DNA from: Xenococcaceae cyanobacterium MO_167.B27
Lineage (GTDB): Bacteria; Cyanobacteriota; Cyanobacteriia; Cyanobacteriales; Xenococcaceae
Assembly (NCBI GenBank): GCA_030065935.1
Contig: JASJCP010000003.1
Location: 1-64,000, forward strand
Direction of reading: 5' to 3'
DNA: 64,000 bases
Shown here: piece after piece, positions 39,300 through 49,040 of the stretch
Layout: every line of letters starts with the position of its first letter
Numbering within the stretch: the first letter of the stretch is position 1
Notes under the pieces: model-generated
What the model saw: the letters and a program-made list of their open reading frames with translations, nothing else
Databases searched by the model: none
What the model was told of the DNA's origin: nothing
Program-made: the position numbers and the translations under genes

Positions 39300-39737
39300 G
39301 AGAAACAAACTGGGAGAAACTTTAAAATATGCTCCTAACTTTTTAGCTTGTTCTTTGCTAATGGCTCGTTTCCCGTTAACTATGGATGAAATTAAACCTT
39401 TAGAAGGACTAATAATTCCTACCAAATCTGTTTGTTTTGTCCCACTAGATTCTAGAAGGTGTTGTAATATTTCATGAGGTGTTAAATTACTCCAATCTTC
39501 TAAAGCATAAACTTGTTCTTCATAGTCTTGGATTAATTTTACTAGCAAGCGGAATAAAGCTGTTTCTTCTGGTGTACGGTCATTTTTCTTGGCAATGAGT
39601 TGTTCGGTTACAGTCAGGTATTTTTCGTATTCTGCTTGAGTTTCGATAATTTTGGGAATAATTTGGATTGTATCTAAAAGTTTGAGATAATTTTTTCTAC
39701 TTAAAGTAAGGGTCATTTTTCCATTGTTCGCGATCAT
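39297..39737 (-). CDS. higA: HigA-like HTH antitoxin
   Basis: LTPHEILQHLLESSGTKQTDLVGIISPSKGLISSIVNGKRAISKEQAKKLGAYFKVSPSLFL HTH. Confidence 0.85.
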   Translation of the reverse strand: MIANNGKMTLTLSRKNYLKLLDTIQIIPKIIETQAEYEKYLTVTEQLIAKKNDRTPEETALFRLLVKLIQDYEEQVYALEDWSNLTPHEILQHLLESSGTKQTDLVGIISPSKGLISSIVNGKRAISKEQAKKLGAYFKVSPSLFL

Positions 39738-40032
39738 ATTCAGAGTGGGTTAAAAAATATTTAAAATAGGCTACTTGTTCTTGATAGTCAATATCGAGAA
39801 TTAGACGATATTGATTGCCTTTGATATTAAAAATAGTAAAATTTCCTACTGCTTCTGCATCTCGATAAGTTTTTTGTACATCAATTAAATTTTGCCATTT
39901 AGCTTGTTTGATAGTTTTACAAAAAGCTTGAATTGTTTTGGTAAGATGTGGATACTTGGATGCTTCCTGTTTAAGTTTACCAGCCGAAATTAAGTGCATG
40001 AAAGCATAATTAATATGGTTTTCAAATTGCAA
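39697..40032 (-). CDS. higB: HigB-like mRNA interferase toxin
   Basis: WQNLIDVQKTYRDAEAVGNFTIFNIKGNQYRLILDIDYQEQVAYFKYFLTHSEYDREQWKND; overlaps higA. Confidence 0.87.
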   Translation of the reverse strand: MQFENHINYAFMHLISAGKLKQEASKYPHLTKTIQAFCKTIKQAKWQNLIDVQKTYRDAEAVGNFTIFNIKGNQYRLILDIDYQEQVAYFKYFLTHSEYDREQWKNDPYFK

Positions 40033-40134
40033 ACTTAATTCCTATGTTCGCAGATTGAAAACTTGTTGTCAAAGTGAATATTGCTCAATAGTGGAATAAT
40101 TTATAAAACCTGAATCTCAAATTTTTCCCAGCTA

Positions 40135-40297
40135 GTAGGTTGGGTTGCGCTCGTAGTGCGGTCTTGGACTCCCGCTTACAAGCTCTTGAAATGAATTCAA
40201 GAGACAGCGGATCGGCTTTCCCCCACCGAAGCACCTTTCGGGTATAAGAGGGACTTTACCCAACACAGATGTATCTTACTCTGGTTCAAAATTGCTA
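40135..40297. repeat. 163-bp direct repeat, copy B (MITE/REP-like)
   Basis: Near-identical to 39137-39299, same orientation, offset 998 bp. Confidence 0.95.
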
Positions 40298-40347
40298 TAG
40301 TATCCGCGATGCAATGCCTAGCAGATACATTAATTAATATCACTTTT

Positions 40348-42777
40348 TCACTCTTGTAAAGCTCCACAATCTGGATGGGCAATTCCAGAATTTTGCAGGA
40401 TGGTTTCAGGGGAATTTGCTACCAGCCACACGCTACCATCAGAAGTTTTAACCCAACCTTGAGATTGTTGAATAACAGGATAACTTTTCTCTGGTGTATC
40501 ACCTTCTGAGCGTTGGCGCACTCCCACTACACCATTGTTACTGACTTGGATATCATCGCGAGAAGCCCAGTTGACTACCCTATCTAGATTTCCTAAAGAT
40601 TCTTCCGATGTCGGAGTTAAGCCACCGCGCCCTGTAATAATAAAAGAGCTTCCTTTAGCTATCTTGTTGTCTTCAAATTTACAGAGGTTTTGAGCTAAGA
40701 TAGCATCTGCATCGATGGGAACATTAGGTAATTCGATAATACCAGAGGTAGGATCCACATCGGGACTGTTGATAGTAATCGTCCCGTCAATATCTAGCTC
40801 GGAATCTGCGGTAATTTCACTACCTGGCTCTTGAAAAAGTCCTTGTGTGGTAATTAAAATGTTTCCGCCTCTACCTTCTACTGCATTAGCGGTGATGTTG
40901 CTGTTGTCTAGTAAAGCAATTGCCTCTGAGTCAATGGTAATGTTACCGCCTGTTGCTGATTCGGTAGCATTGGTAGTAATTTCACTGTTACGGAGTAGGA
41001 GAGTATCTGCATTATTTATAGTAATATTTCCTTGGTTGCCTCTTCTGGTTTCAGCATTGAGAATACCTCGATCTAAAGTAATATTTTGAGCATCGATGGT
41101 TAAAATTCCTGCTTCTCCTGTACCTGTAGCACTAACGTTAACTTCTCCTCGATTGGTAACGATTAATTCAGGTGTAGTGATATCTAAGTTACCTGCATTG
41201 CCTATGCCTTGACTTTGAGATAGTAGAGTACTCGGAGCAATTTCACCTTGTTGGTCGAAACCAAATCCACTAATTTCGATAGATTCCGTTGCATTTACTT
41301 CTAGCTTACCCCCATTACCTTGAGCAAAACCCAATCTACTTAGATTCGCCGTATTTTCAACACTACCAACTGAGACTATTGCACCGTCACGTATCACTAA
41401 ACGTTTTGTGTCAAGGGTTAAGTTTCCTCCATTTCCTTGGGCGTTACCTCCATCGGCTTGAGCTAATAAGCCACTGGGAATGCTGCCCTTTAGCGATCGC
41501 CCTATTACTTCTATAGATTCTGAAGCATTAACTGTTAAATTACCACCTTGACCTTCATTCAAAGTACTGACTGCTATTCGCGCTCCATCCTGAAGAACTA
41601 GTTGTTGAACATTAATTTTAATATCTCCTGCACTGCCACTATCACTAGTTTGAGAAAATATACTGCTATTATCTATCTCACTATTATCATCAATTCGGTT
41701 CCCTATTAATTTTAAAGAATCGGCAACTATTTTAATATCTCCTGCCTTGCCACTACCTCTAGTAGTAGCTTCTATTATTCCTCTATTCTCTAAAGTCAAT
41801 TGTTTTGCCTGAATAAAAGTTGTTCCTCCATTAGAACTGCTGGTATTTTCGGCAAAAATAAGCGAATTGTCGCTAATTGTTACTGTTCCACCTATTATTT
41901 TGATATCTCCACTGGGAAGTTGCTCAAAAAAGATATTAGATGCACTATTGCTCTGTATTCCGGCAAATTCACAAAGTTTGACTGTCTGAAAATTACTTGC
42001 ATTATCAAGTTTTATTGTCCAGCCTTGGTCAATTTTATTGAGACTTGCAAAACTGTTAGGTGCAGAGCTTATAACTTCAATATTTCCAGATGGTGCTGTT
42101 AATATACCTCCTTCGATAAATATGTCACCTCCAACTAAAGCCAGAGTTTTGTTAGGATTGGTCTTTAAACCAACGGGTTCATTAATTGTTATTTCAGTAC
42201 TAGGTATAGATACTGTTTCAATTATCTTAGAGCGATTGCGAATTGGGTTGGCTGTTTCCCCAAATTGTAAGCCGATGGGTACACTGACAGTAAGCAAAGG
42301 TGTGACTTGTGTATGGATGGCACTATATTGAGTTAAATCTTCAAATACAATACTCTCAGCAGTAGTTGCCAAAAAAGAACCGCCAATATCAAGTCGAGCA
42401 TTAGCACCAAAAATAATGCCATTAGGATTGAGCAAGAATAAATTAGCAGAGCCTTGAGCTTTGATTGTACCATCAATATTAGAGATAGAAGACCCAGTCA
42501 CTCTAGTAAATATATTCTCAATTTGAAGACTGTTATTAAATACCGCTTTTCCATTGGTAGGAACAGAAAATTCTTCAAAGCTATGAAATAAATTACCATT
42601 TTTGATAGTTCCACCGTCTATCTGACAAGAAGTGGTGCAGTCTGGGTTGACAATAGAATTTTCAGGCAAAGTCTTGTCAGGAACTATCTGTGCTTGACTT
42701 AAATTACTAAAAAATAAAAAGAAAAAAAGGAACTTTCCCTGGAGTAAAAAACACAGCTTCTTTTTCAGCATTTTCAA
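40348..42777 (-). CDS. TpsA exoprotein (filamentous haemagglutinin N-terminal secretion domain, S-layer-family-like)
   Basis: Signal peptide; IDGGTIKNGNLFHSFEEFSVPTNGKAVFNNSLQIENIFTRVTGSSISNIDGTIKAQGSANLFLLNPNGIIFGANARLDIGGSFLATTA; beta-helix repeats. Confidence 0.93.
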   Translation of the reverse strand: MKMLKKKLCFLLQGKFLFFFLFFSNLSQAQIVPDKTLPENSIVNPDCTTSCQIDGGTIKNGNLFHSFEEFSVPTNGKAVFNNSLQIENIFTRVTGSSISNIDGTIKAQGSANLFLLNPNGIIFGANARLDIGGSFLATTAESIVFEDLTQYSAIHTQVTPLLTVSVPIGLQFGETANPIRNRSKIIETVSIPSTEITINEPVGLKTNPNKTLALVGGDIFIEGGILTAPSGNIEVISSAPNSFASLNKIDQGWTIKLDNASNFQTVKLCEFAGIQSNSASNIFFEQLPSGDIKIIGGTVTISDNSLIFAENTSSSNGGTTFIQAKQLTLENRGIIEATTRGSGKAGDIKIVADSLKLIGNRIDDNSEIDNSSIFSQTSDSGSAGDIKINVQQLVLQDGARIAVSTLNEGQGGNLTVNASESIEVIGRSLKGSIPSGLLAQADGGNAQGNGGNLTLDTKRLVIRDGAIVSVGSVENTANLSRLGFAQGNGGKLEVNATESIEISGFGFDQQGEIAPSTLLSQSQGIGNAGNLDITTPELIVTNRGEVNVSATGTGEAGILTIDAQNITLDRGILNAETRRGNQGNITINNADTLLLRNSEITTNATESATGGNITIDSEAIALLDNSNITANAVEGRGGNILITTQGLFQEPGSEITADSELDIDGTITINSPDVDPTSGIIELPNVPIDADAILAQNLCKFEDNKIAKGSSFIITGRGGLTPTSEESLGNLDRVVNWASRDDIQVSNNGVVGVRQRSEGDTPEKSYPVIQQSQGWVKTSDGSVWLVANSPETILQNSGIAHPDCGALQE

Positions 42778-42875
42778 CCAAATTCACTATAAAGTAGCCA
42801 GCTATATCGAATTAAGAACCGAGATGTTTGTAGTCCATTGAATCTATCTATTGTGAAGACGGTAGCATACAATTT

Positions 42876-43712
42876 CTAGCCTTGGCAATGAGCGCATAAT
42901 CGACACTCAATTCCACAATAATACTGGTGTTCTTGACACCAGGATTTGCAATCTGGCTGGATAGAACTGACATTTATCTGTGAAGTCATTTCATTGTTAA
43001 AACTCCTAGCAAATAAAGCTAGTTCAATTCCTTTACTGCCTATTTCCTTGATTAATGATGTTGAGATTCCTGATAATTCACAATATTTTGCGAGATTAAT
43101 CCTAGTAGTCGCTAACTCACTAACAAATAGTCCTAACCCATCTAAAATATCATTGTAACAAGAAATATTGGCTAATAATTTAACAGCAGAACCTTGAGCT
43201 AAAAAATCATCTAAAAAACAGATTATTTCTGAATCACTACCTTGTCTAATAATTCCTTGAATAATATTTAATATTTTATTTCTATCAATTAACAAATCAT
43301 CCAATTGAGCAAGTAATTTTGATTTAACTTGATTGGGAAAATCTGTCTGCTTGATTTTACTTATTCCTTCTTTTACATATTTAGCAATTCTGTCTTCTTG
43401 AGCAAATTGATAGTCTGTATAACTCTTTTGGCAATCAACTTCTACGGTAAAAATATAATCTTCTCCTGGTTGCAACAAAGTTTCGCCATCATAAGTTACA
43501 GTTGTTTCACTTGTTGCTCGAACTTCTTTGCGCCAAACAATTCCCGTTGAACCCCTTAGCTGAAGTATATATTTAGATGCTCCTTCAAAAGAAAGCCAAC
43601 TAAAACTAGGTGGGTTATCTGAGTAAGAAGTAATACTAACAAACCGAAAAACAATTAATCTTGGAACGGGAATATTTAAAGATTCTGATGTTTGGGAAAT
43701 ATTACCAACCAT
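42876..43712 (-). CDS. Hypothetical protein with Ig/FnIII-like N-terminus and Cys-rich C-terminus
   Basis: PPSFSWLSFEGASKYILQLRGSTGIVWRKEV; C-term DCKSWCQEHQYYCGIECRLCAHCQG. Confidence 0.65.
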   Translation of the reverse strand: MVGNISQTSESLNIPVPRLIVFRFVSITSYSDNPPSFSWLSFEGASKYILQLRGSTGIVWRKEVRATSETTVTYDGETLLQPGEDYIFTVEVDCQKSYTDYQFAQEDRIAKYVKEGISKIKQTDFPNQVKSKLLAQLDDLLIDRNKILNIIQGIIRQGSDSEIICFLDDFLAQGSAVKLLANISCYNDILDGLGLFVSELATTRINLAKYCELSGISTSLIKEIGSKGIELALFARSFNNEMTSQINVSSIQPDCKSWCQEHQYYCGIECRLCAHCQG

Positions 43713-43933
43713 AATTCATACGCCTAAAATTATGAAATTTTTTTGTTGTCAATTACTGCTGAAATATCCAGAATTTTTAGTCTAAACAACTAGTATTTCT
43801 GAAACCAATAGCGATCGCACTTAAGCTTCGCCCCATAGAGCAATATACACTAATAAGAAACACGATCGCCCTGGAACAAGAGGATTGACAAAGAGCGATC
43901 GCTGTAGTGAGGAAAAAAACTAAAAAAATAAAC

Positions 43934-44197
43934 TTAGAACACAATAAAGTCACTTCTTTCTAAGTTGAGGCAACTATCCAAATTGTCGATTTTTGCTTGT
44001 CCAGAACGACTAATTAGAATATCGTTACCAAAATTACCGTATAAAATATTATCCTTAGAACTGCCTTTAAACCTCTTCTGTTTCTTCTTACTATCAACTT
44101 TTCTATATTTCCAAAACTTAAAAAGCTCTAAACATCTATTGGTTTTTTCTGCTCGTTGCTGGCGATCGCCAATAGAGCTTTTCCTAGTTTTAACCAT
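43934..44197 (-). CDS. Small ORF with RTX-like remnant motif
   Basis: GSSKDNILYGNFGNDILI loosely matches Ca-binding nonapeptide; may be remnant. Confidence 0.3.
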   Translation of the reverse strand: MVKTRKSSIGDRQQRAEKTNRCLELFKFWKYRKVDSKKKQKRFKGSSKDNILYGNFGNDILISRSGQAKIDNLDSCLNLERSDFIVF

Positions 44198-44336
44198 TTT
44201 TCGATACTCTCAAACTAACTCCAGGTAAATATTGTTTGTCCTATTTATCTCTCAGTGAAAACTACAAATTTTATGCAATCTTGTAACATTAGTTAACAAT
44301 ATTCTGTTAAAGATTAAATAATAAAGAGCGATCGCT
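44174..44336. repeat. 163-bp direct repeat, copy 1
   Basis: AGAGCTTTTCCTAGTTTTAACC...TAAAGAGCGATCGCT; matches 44372-44534 at offset 198. Confidence 0.9.
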
Positions 44337-44371
44337 CTTGCGTGATATAGAGGATAGTAAAAATCCCTACA

Positions 44372-44534
44372 AGAGCTGTTCCGAGTTGTAACCATTGTTC
44401 AATAATCTCAAACTAACTCCAAGTAAATATTGTTTGTCCTATTTATCTCTCAGTAAAAACTACGAATTTTATGCGCTCTTGTAACATTAGTTAACAATAT
44501 TCTGTTAAAGATTAAATAATAAAGAGCGATCGCT
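44372..44534. repeat. 163-bp direct repeat, copy 2
   Basis: AGAGCTGTTCCGAGTTGTAACC...TAAAGAGCGATCGCT. Confidence 0.9.
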
Positions 44535-44560
44535 TTGACAATAGATTAAATTATCTTTCT

Positions 44561-44602
44561 CCCCAACCCCCCTTAAAAAGGGGGGATCAAAGGGGTTGGG
44601 GG
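44561..44602. repeat. GC-rich palindromic repeat CCCCAACCCCCCTTAAAAAGGGGGGATCAAAGGGGTTGGGGGG
   Basis: Nested inverted repeats read directly, downstream of vapC-like stop. Confidence 0.8.
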
Positions 44603-44640
44603 GCAAAATCATAACTATAATTAGTAACGCCCAACTTTTC

Positions 44641-45039
44641 TTATTCTTGTAACCAATTCTCTAGCTGCAAATTGGGAATCTCAATAAAGTGACGAGTATT
44701 ATGAGTCACAACAATATCTCCCCTCGATCTTGCTACGGCAGCTATTAATGCGTCTATTTCTCCTGTTGGTTTTCCTAGTCGCCTCAATTCACTCTGAATT
44801 TTGCCAAATTCCACTGCTGCTTTTTGATTAAATTCAACAATAGTAGGAATGAAATTGAGAAATTGATCGATACGATTAAGATTTGATTCAACTTTTCGGG
44901 AACAGTAAACCCCCTTATAGAGTTCTGCGATAACTATAGTTGGTACATAGCATTGAGCATATTTTCGATAAAATTCTGCTAAAACTTTGGGATTTTGCTC
45001 ATTGATCGCTACGCAGATATTAGTATCCAGCAAGTACAC
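44641..45039 (-). CDS. vapC: VapC-type PIN-domain toxin
   Basis: MYLLDTNICVAINEQNP...VIAELYKGVYCSRK...GEIDALIAAVARSRGDIVVTHNTRHF. Confidence 0.9.
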   Translation of the reverse strand: MYLLDTNICVAINEQNPKVLAEFYRKYAQCYVPTIVIAELYKGVYCSRKVESNLNRIDQFLNFIPTIVEFNQKAAVEFGKIQSELRRLGKPTGEIDALIAAVARSRGDIVVTHNTRHFIEIPNLQLENWLQE

Positions 45040-45048
45040 AATAAATAT

Positions 45049-45306
45049 CTACTCGTCCAAATGATTTGTTGCTCTGCCGTAATAACTATGACGCTCTCTA
45101 TCAATTTCTGCCATAATTTCGAGAAACTCCTCTTTCCCTTCCCAGGATTTCTCTAAAAATTCTTTCATCTTTTGTAATTTTTCTTCAAGGTTTATTTTCT
45201 CAACTTCCTGCACTTCTACTAAAACTTGGCTATCATCGGGAATATTGAGGTTTTCCGAAAGCTTTATCGTTTGACCGCTTTTGATACCATTGAGTTGTAT
45301 TGACAT
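45049..45306 (-). CDS. VapB-like antitoxin
   Basis: Small acidic protein immediately upstream of vapC; LNGIKSGQTIKLSENLNIPDDSQVLVEVQ. Confidence 0.75.
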   Translation of the reverse strand: MSIQLNGIKSGQTIKLSENLNIPDDSQVLVEVQEVEKINLEEKLQKMKEFLEKSWEGKEEFLEIMAEIDRERHSYYGRATNHLDE

Positions 45307-45336
45307 TTAGCGTTATTCAACCTTTTCCTAAATTAA

Positions 45337-47649
45337 TTATAGTTGTGAATAAATCTTGATACCAGTAACAGTAAATGCGATCGCCACTAGACCAGGAATA
45401 AAAGCCAACCAACCACCTTGAGTCAAAACCAACCAACAAACACCATATAAAATAATTACACAGCTACCTATTCCCACACTGCGATAAATAGAGTTGTGTC
45501 CAACCCAAACAACTAAACCACTAGTAACTGACCAGAAACCAATCCATAACCAGTCTCCCCAAACAGGAAGCCACCAAATAAGGGGACGATTATCTTCTAC
45601 CGCACTGATTAATTGACTGATTACATGGGCGTGAAGCTCTAAACCTCTCATCTTACCGATTGCAGTATCGTGAAGATCGGGTACTGATTTAGCAGTAATT
45701 CCTACTATAACTATGCGGTCTTTAATCCAGTTGGGGTCAAAAGTTTCTCGCTCTTCTAAAATCTCTCTAATAGTTACTTGTTGTGCTAATTGGGGGGTGC
45801 GACGATAGGAAATAAGAAGTTGATTACCGCGATCATCTAGTTTTTGATAACCACTGCTACGATTGACTAATCTAGTTATAATTTGCTCACCAAACTGCCA
45901 ATTTTCCCCCGAAGTAGTAACATCAATATCTTTGCTTTTAAAATAACGATATACTAAATGCCAAGCAAAAGAATAATTGGTATCGCAATAAGTGGTGTTA
46001 GCTACAGGATTAGGACTACGGGAGAGTAAATAACGGCGCACGTTATCATCTGCACTATTAGTAACTTTACAGTCACGGTAAATATTAACAAAACCAACTT
46101 GTTGATAAGGACTAGCTTGAGGTGGTGCAACACTATTTTCTAGGTTATCCCCCATACAGATACTTACTACATTAGGTTGTTGCCAATAGTTTGCTAATTC
46201 TAAATTATTGTCGGGGTTTTTTCCTAGAATGGGGCGATCACGAAAAATATCTATCCCAATAACTGCTGGTTGATGCTGTTGCAATTTATCGATCAACTCT
46301 GCTAAGACTGAATCTGGAAGAGGATAACCATATTTATCGTTACCAATATCTCTTTCATCTGCACCTACTAGGAGGATACGGCGATCGCCTGACTCTGGTG
46401 GTAGTTTTTGAATGAGATAGTCAAAGGCTTTTAATTCCCAACCCTGTAGCATTCCTAACCATCTTAAGCCGATAACTGCGACAGTTGTCATCAAGCTAGT
46501 AGCTAACACTACAGAAAGTCTCGGTAAGGAGTGAGAAATATTTTTAGGAGGTTGGTTTTTTACCTTAATTAATTGTTGCCAAGTAGGAGGAATTTCCCCT
46601 GGATTTTGGACTATTAGAGGTAGCCAAGAAGCGCAGGGATATCTATCTTCTATTCCTTGTAATTTTGCTCTAGCTTCTTTGACTGCTAAGTAAAAACTTT
46701 CTCCTCTAGCATAGGCTGTTAAAAAGTATTTCAGAAATTCTTGTGCAACTTTATCTGGTACTGGTTCGCGCATCACCAGAATTTGCGGTATTTTTAATTC
46801 TGCTAGTTCTCTTGCCAAACCTAAGCCATCACAAGAATTAAAAATAGCAATTTTTAAACCATTTTCTACTGCTTTTTTAAGAGATAATTTTACTTCTTTA
46901 GTTGTTAAAATATCTTGCTTATTAATATAAATATAACCTGTATTTTTAGAGCTATTGCTATTACTATGTCCAGCAAAAAATATAATATCCCATCCTTGAT
47001 TATTCCATAAATGTTCGGTTATTTTTTGCCTTGTAGGTTCTACCAGTAAAGTTATGGAACTATTAGGTAATTGCTCCAATAAATGGCGATCGCGTTCTGT
47101 ATCAATTCCTTTACTGTTCCCAATAATTGCTAAAATTAAGACTTTATTTCTGGAGCTAACTAAACTTTTTGTTTCCTTCTCATAATTATAATTACTAATA
47201 GCTATTTCCGCTTTAGTATAAGGTTCAAACCAATTAACTAAATGCCAGGGCAAACATTGTAATTGTATATTTTCTGTTTGAATTAAAATTCTAATTTCAT
47301 CAAGGGGATTGAGTTTAGACAAAAACTTGTCTCGTAGAGGTCGAAAAGCATCAGCATCAAGCCAATCATTGAAACTTTTTAGTAATTGACCCGATAGGCG
47401 ATCGCAATTATCAGCATAAGAATAATTAGAAACAAATGCTTTTTTAGCTTCTAACCGATTGCATAGAGCCAAACCTAAATAAGAATTTTGCCATAAATTA
47501 TATTTTTGAGGAATATCTGGGGCTGGTGGAAGTTCGGAATTAATTTCTAATTCAGTAGGTAAACCTTCTTGAGCAATCAGTAATGTAACTGGAAACCCTT
47601 TAGTAAAACTTCCCTCTCTTATTTTTAAAGTAACTATATATATAGACAT
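45337..47649 (-). CDS. CHAT-CHASE2 membrane sensor protein
   Basis: CHAT-like domain (IIFFAGHSNSNSSKNTGYIYIN; IAIFNSCDGLGLARELA) then TM and CHASE2 (LLVGADERDIGNDKYGYPLPDSVLAELIDKLQQHQPAVIGIDIFRD) with C-term TMs. Confidence 0.92.
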   Translation of the reverse strand: MSIYIVTLKIREGSFTKGFPVTLLIAQEGLPTELEINSELPPAPDIPQKYNLWQNSYLGLALCNRLEAKKAFVSNYSYADNCDRLSGQLLKSFNDWLDADAFRPLRDKFLSKLNPLDEIRILIQTENIQLQCLPWHLVNWFEPYTKAEIAISNYNYEKETKSLVSSRNKVLILAIIGNSKGIDTERDRHLLEQLPNSSITLLVEPTRQKITEHLWNNQGWDIIFFAGHSNSNSSKNTGYIYINKQDILTTKEVKLSLKKAVENGLKIAIFNSCDGLGLARELAELKIPQILVMREPVPDKVAQEFLKYFLTAYARGESFYLAVKEARAKLQGIEDRYPCASWLPLIVQNPGEIPPTWQQLIKVKNQPPKNISHSLPRLSVVLATSLMTTVAVIGLRWLGMLQGWELKAFDYLIQKLPPESGDRRILLVGADERDIGNDKYGYPLPDSVLAELIDKLQQHQPAVIGIDIFRDRPILGKNPDNNLELANYWQQPNVVSICMGDNLENSVAPPQASPYQQVGFVNIYRDCKVTNSADDNVRRYLLSRSPNPVANTTYCDTNYSFAWHLVYRYFKSKDIDVTTSGENWQFGEQIITRLVNRSSGYQKLDDRGNQLLISYRRTPQLAQQVTIREILEERETFDPNWIKDRIVIVGITAKSVPDLHDTAIGKMRGLELHAHVISQLISAVEDNRPLIWWLPVWGDWLWIGFWSVTSGLVVWVGHNSIYRSVGIGSCVIILYGVCWLVLTQGGWLAFIPGLVAIAFTVTGIKIYSQL

Positions 47650-47977
47650 GAATCATACCAGCTATTAATACCGTTTGTGTTTAAGTTTTCTACATAATGC
47701 TGAGGAGAAGATGAGACTTCATTACAAAGTCGATCTTCTGGCTAATTACCTAGATATATTAACTCTCCTCCCACCGACTGGGAAACTGGGAGACTGAAGA
47801 CCGCCCTATGTCTTAGTTTTTGTAGCCATTAATTCTTGTCCTACAGACGCGATATGTTGTATAGGCAAGAAATACGAAGTCTGTACCAAATAATTTTAAA
47901 ATCCCTCACCGCGCTGGTGTATTACGTAATACCTAACATCTTTTATTCAGTATTTGTCGACCAGTGCCAGATATCAG

Positions 47978-48958
47978 TTACAGCTTAAAAGTTTCAGAAT
48001 ACTTGATATCATCTAAAATTATTTCTACTTTAAAAGTTTCTTCTGGTTGTCCAGTAAATTTTAGTTGAATATAGTTATCTCGGCTTCTAGCTTGAGCTTG
48101 CATAAAAACTGTATTTGATGCTTCTAAAACTTTTAATTCCATTGCTTCAGGTAAATAGATATCATTAGGATTAGGATGTAATTGTAGGGTAACTGCAATC
48201 TTGCCGTTTTCTTCCTCACTAATTTCTAGTAATAAGACCACATTGCGTGCGCCTAATTGGACTCCCAGATCGATTAATTTAGCCATAATTACACTACCAT
48301 CAGCAGTGGATGATTCTGGTGAATCTGAGTCTGGTAATTCAACATTTCTAAACCCAAAAGCAGGGCTTAATTGTTCTGGATTTAAAATACTTTCTACTGT
48401 TTCCCATCCTGTCTCAAAAATATTGTTAAACCATTGACCTAAATTAACTAGAGAGTTATCCCCAAAGGATTCTGGGAATTGATGTAAGCGATCAATTAAC
48501 TCTTCTGGCGGTCTGAGATTAGCAAGTAATAATTCTTCTGTAGTAACTTCTGGTGTAAATCCTAAAATTGCAGCTACCTTCAACGAATCATCTATTTGGA
48601 CTACTACATAGCCAATACGTAAATTCCATACTTCCAGAGGAATCTGACAGCTAGACGCAGAAGTTGTTTGAATCGGGCGACATTCTAATTTACCCACTCC
48701 TGGTATATCTAAATCTGCTACGTTGTTACATAGCTGCATAACGGGATTCCAACTGTCGCTGTGGGATAAATCTGTAGAGATACCCAACATACTTAAGTAG
48801 TTATTCACCACGGATACGGCTATGGTATTCAACAGAACTTGGTCTGATTTTTCCTTAGTAGGTTGTTGTGCAGCAAATTGACTTGCTATTTGACGGGTTT
48901 CCTGTGTAATCGGTAGAGGAATCGCAAAATTTTCTATTGCTGGAAATTGAGAAACCAT
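47978..48958 (-). CDS. DUF1822 family protein
   Basis: IPLPITQETRQIASQFAAQQPTKEKSDQVLLNTIAVSVVNNYLSMLGISTDL...SDSWNPVMQL. Confidence 0.85.
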   Translation of the reverse strand: MVSQFPAIENFAIPLPITQETRQIASQFAAQQPTKEKSDQVLLNTIAVSVVNNYLSMLGISTDLSHSDSWNPVMQLCNNVADLDIPGVGKLECRPIQTTSASSCQIPLEVWNLRIGYVVVQIDDSLKVAAILGFTPEVTTEELLLANLRPPEELIDRLHQFPESFGDNSLVNLGQWFNNIFETGWETVESILNPEQLSPAFGFRNVELPDSDSPESSTADGSVIMAKLIDLGVQLGARNVVLLLEISEEENGKIAVTLQLHPNPNDIYLPEAMELKVLEASNTVFMQAQARSRDNYIQLKFTGQPEETFKVEIILDDIKYSETFKL

Positions 48959-49040
48959 AATTAAGTACCTAGATAAAATTGTCGATAAATTTTTCTGTAA
49001 CCTGTATCCACCTTTATAATTTATTTTTTTGCAGCACTAC

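Noticed and set aside
40847-42331. Several plus-strand ORFs antisense to tpsA
   Set aside because: Overlap a long repetitive beta-helix gene; low-complexity shadow ORFs
43934-44197. Genuine RTX toxin gene
   Set aside because: Only one weak nonapeptide-like match; more likely a remnant or chance similarity
43965-44228. 87-aa plus-strand ORF antisense to 43934..44197
   Set aside because: Mirror ORF without recognisable motif; frame lies in duplicated repeat DNA
47690-47960. Possible Yfr2-type sRNA around GACTGGGAAACTGGGAGACTG
   Set aside because: Similarity to the Yfr2 GGAAACUAGGAAACA motif is partial and no convincing stem-loop framework was found
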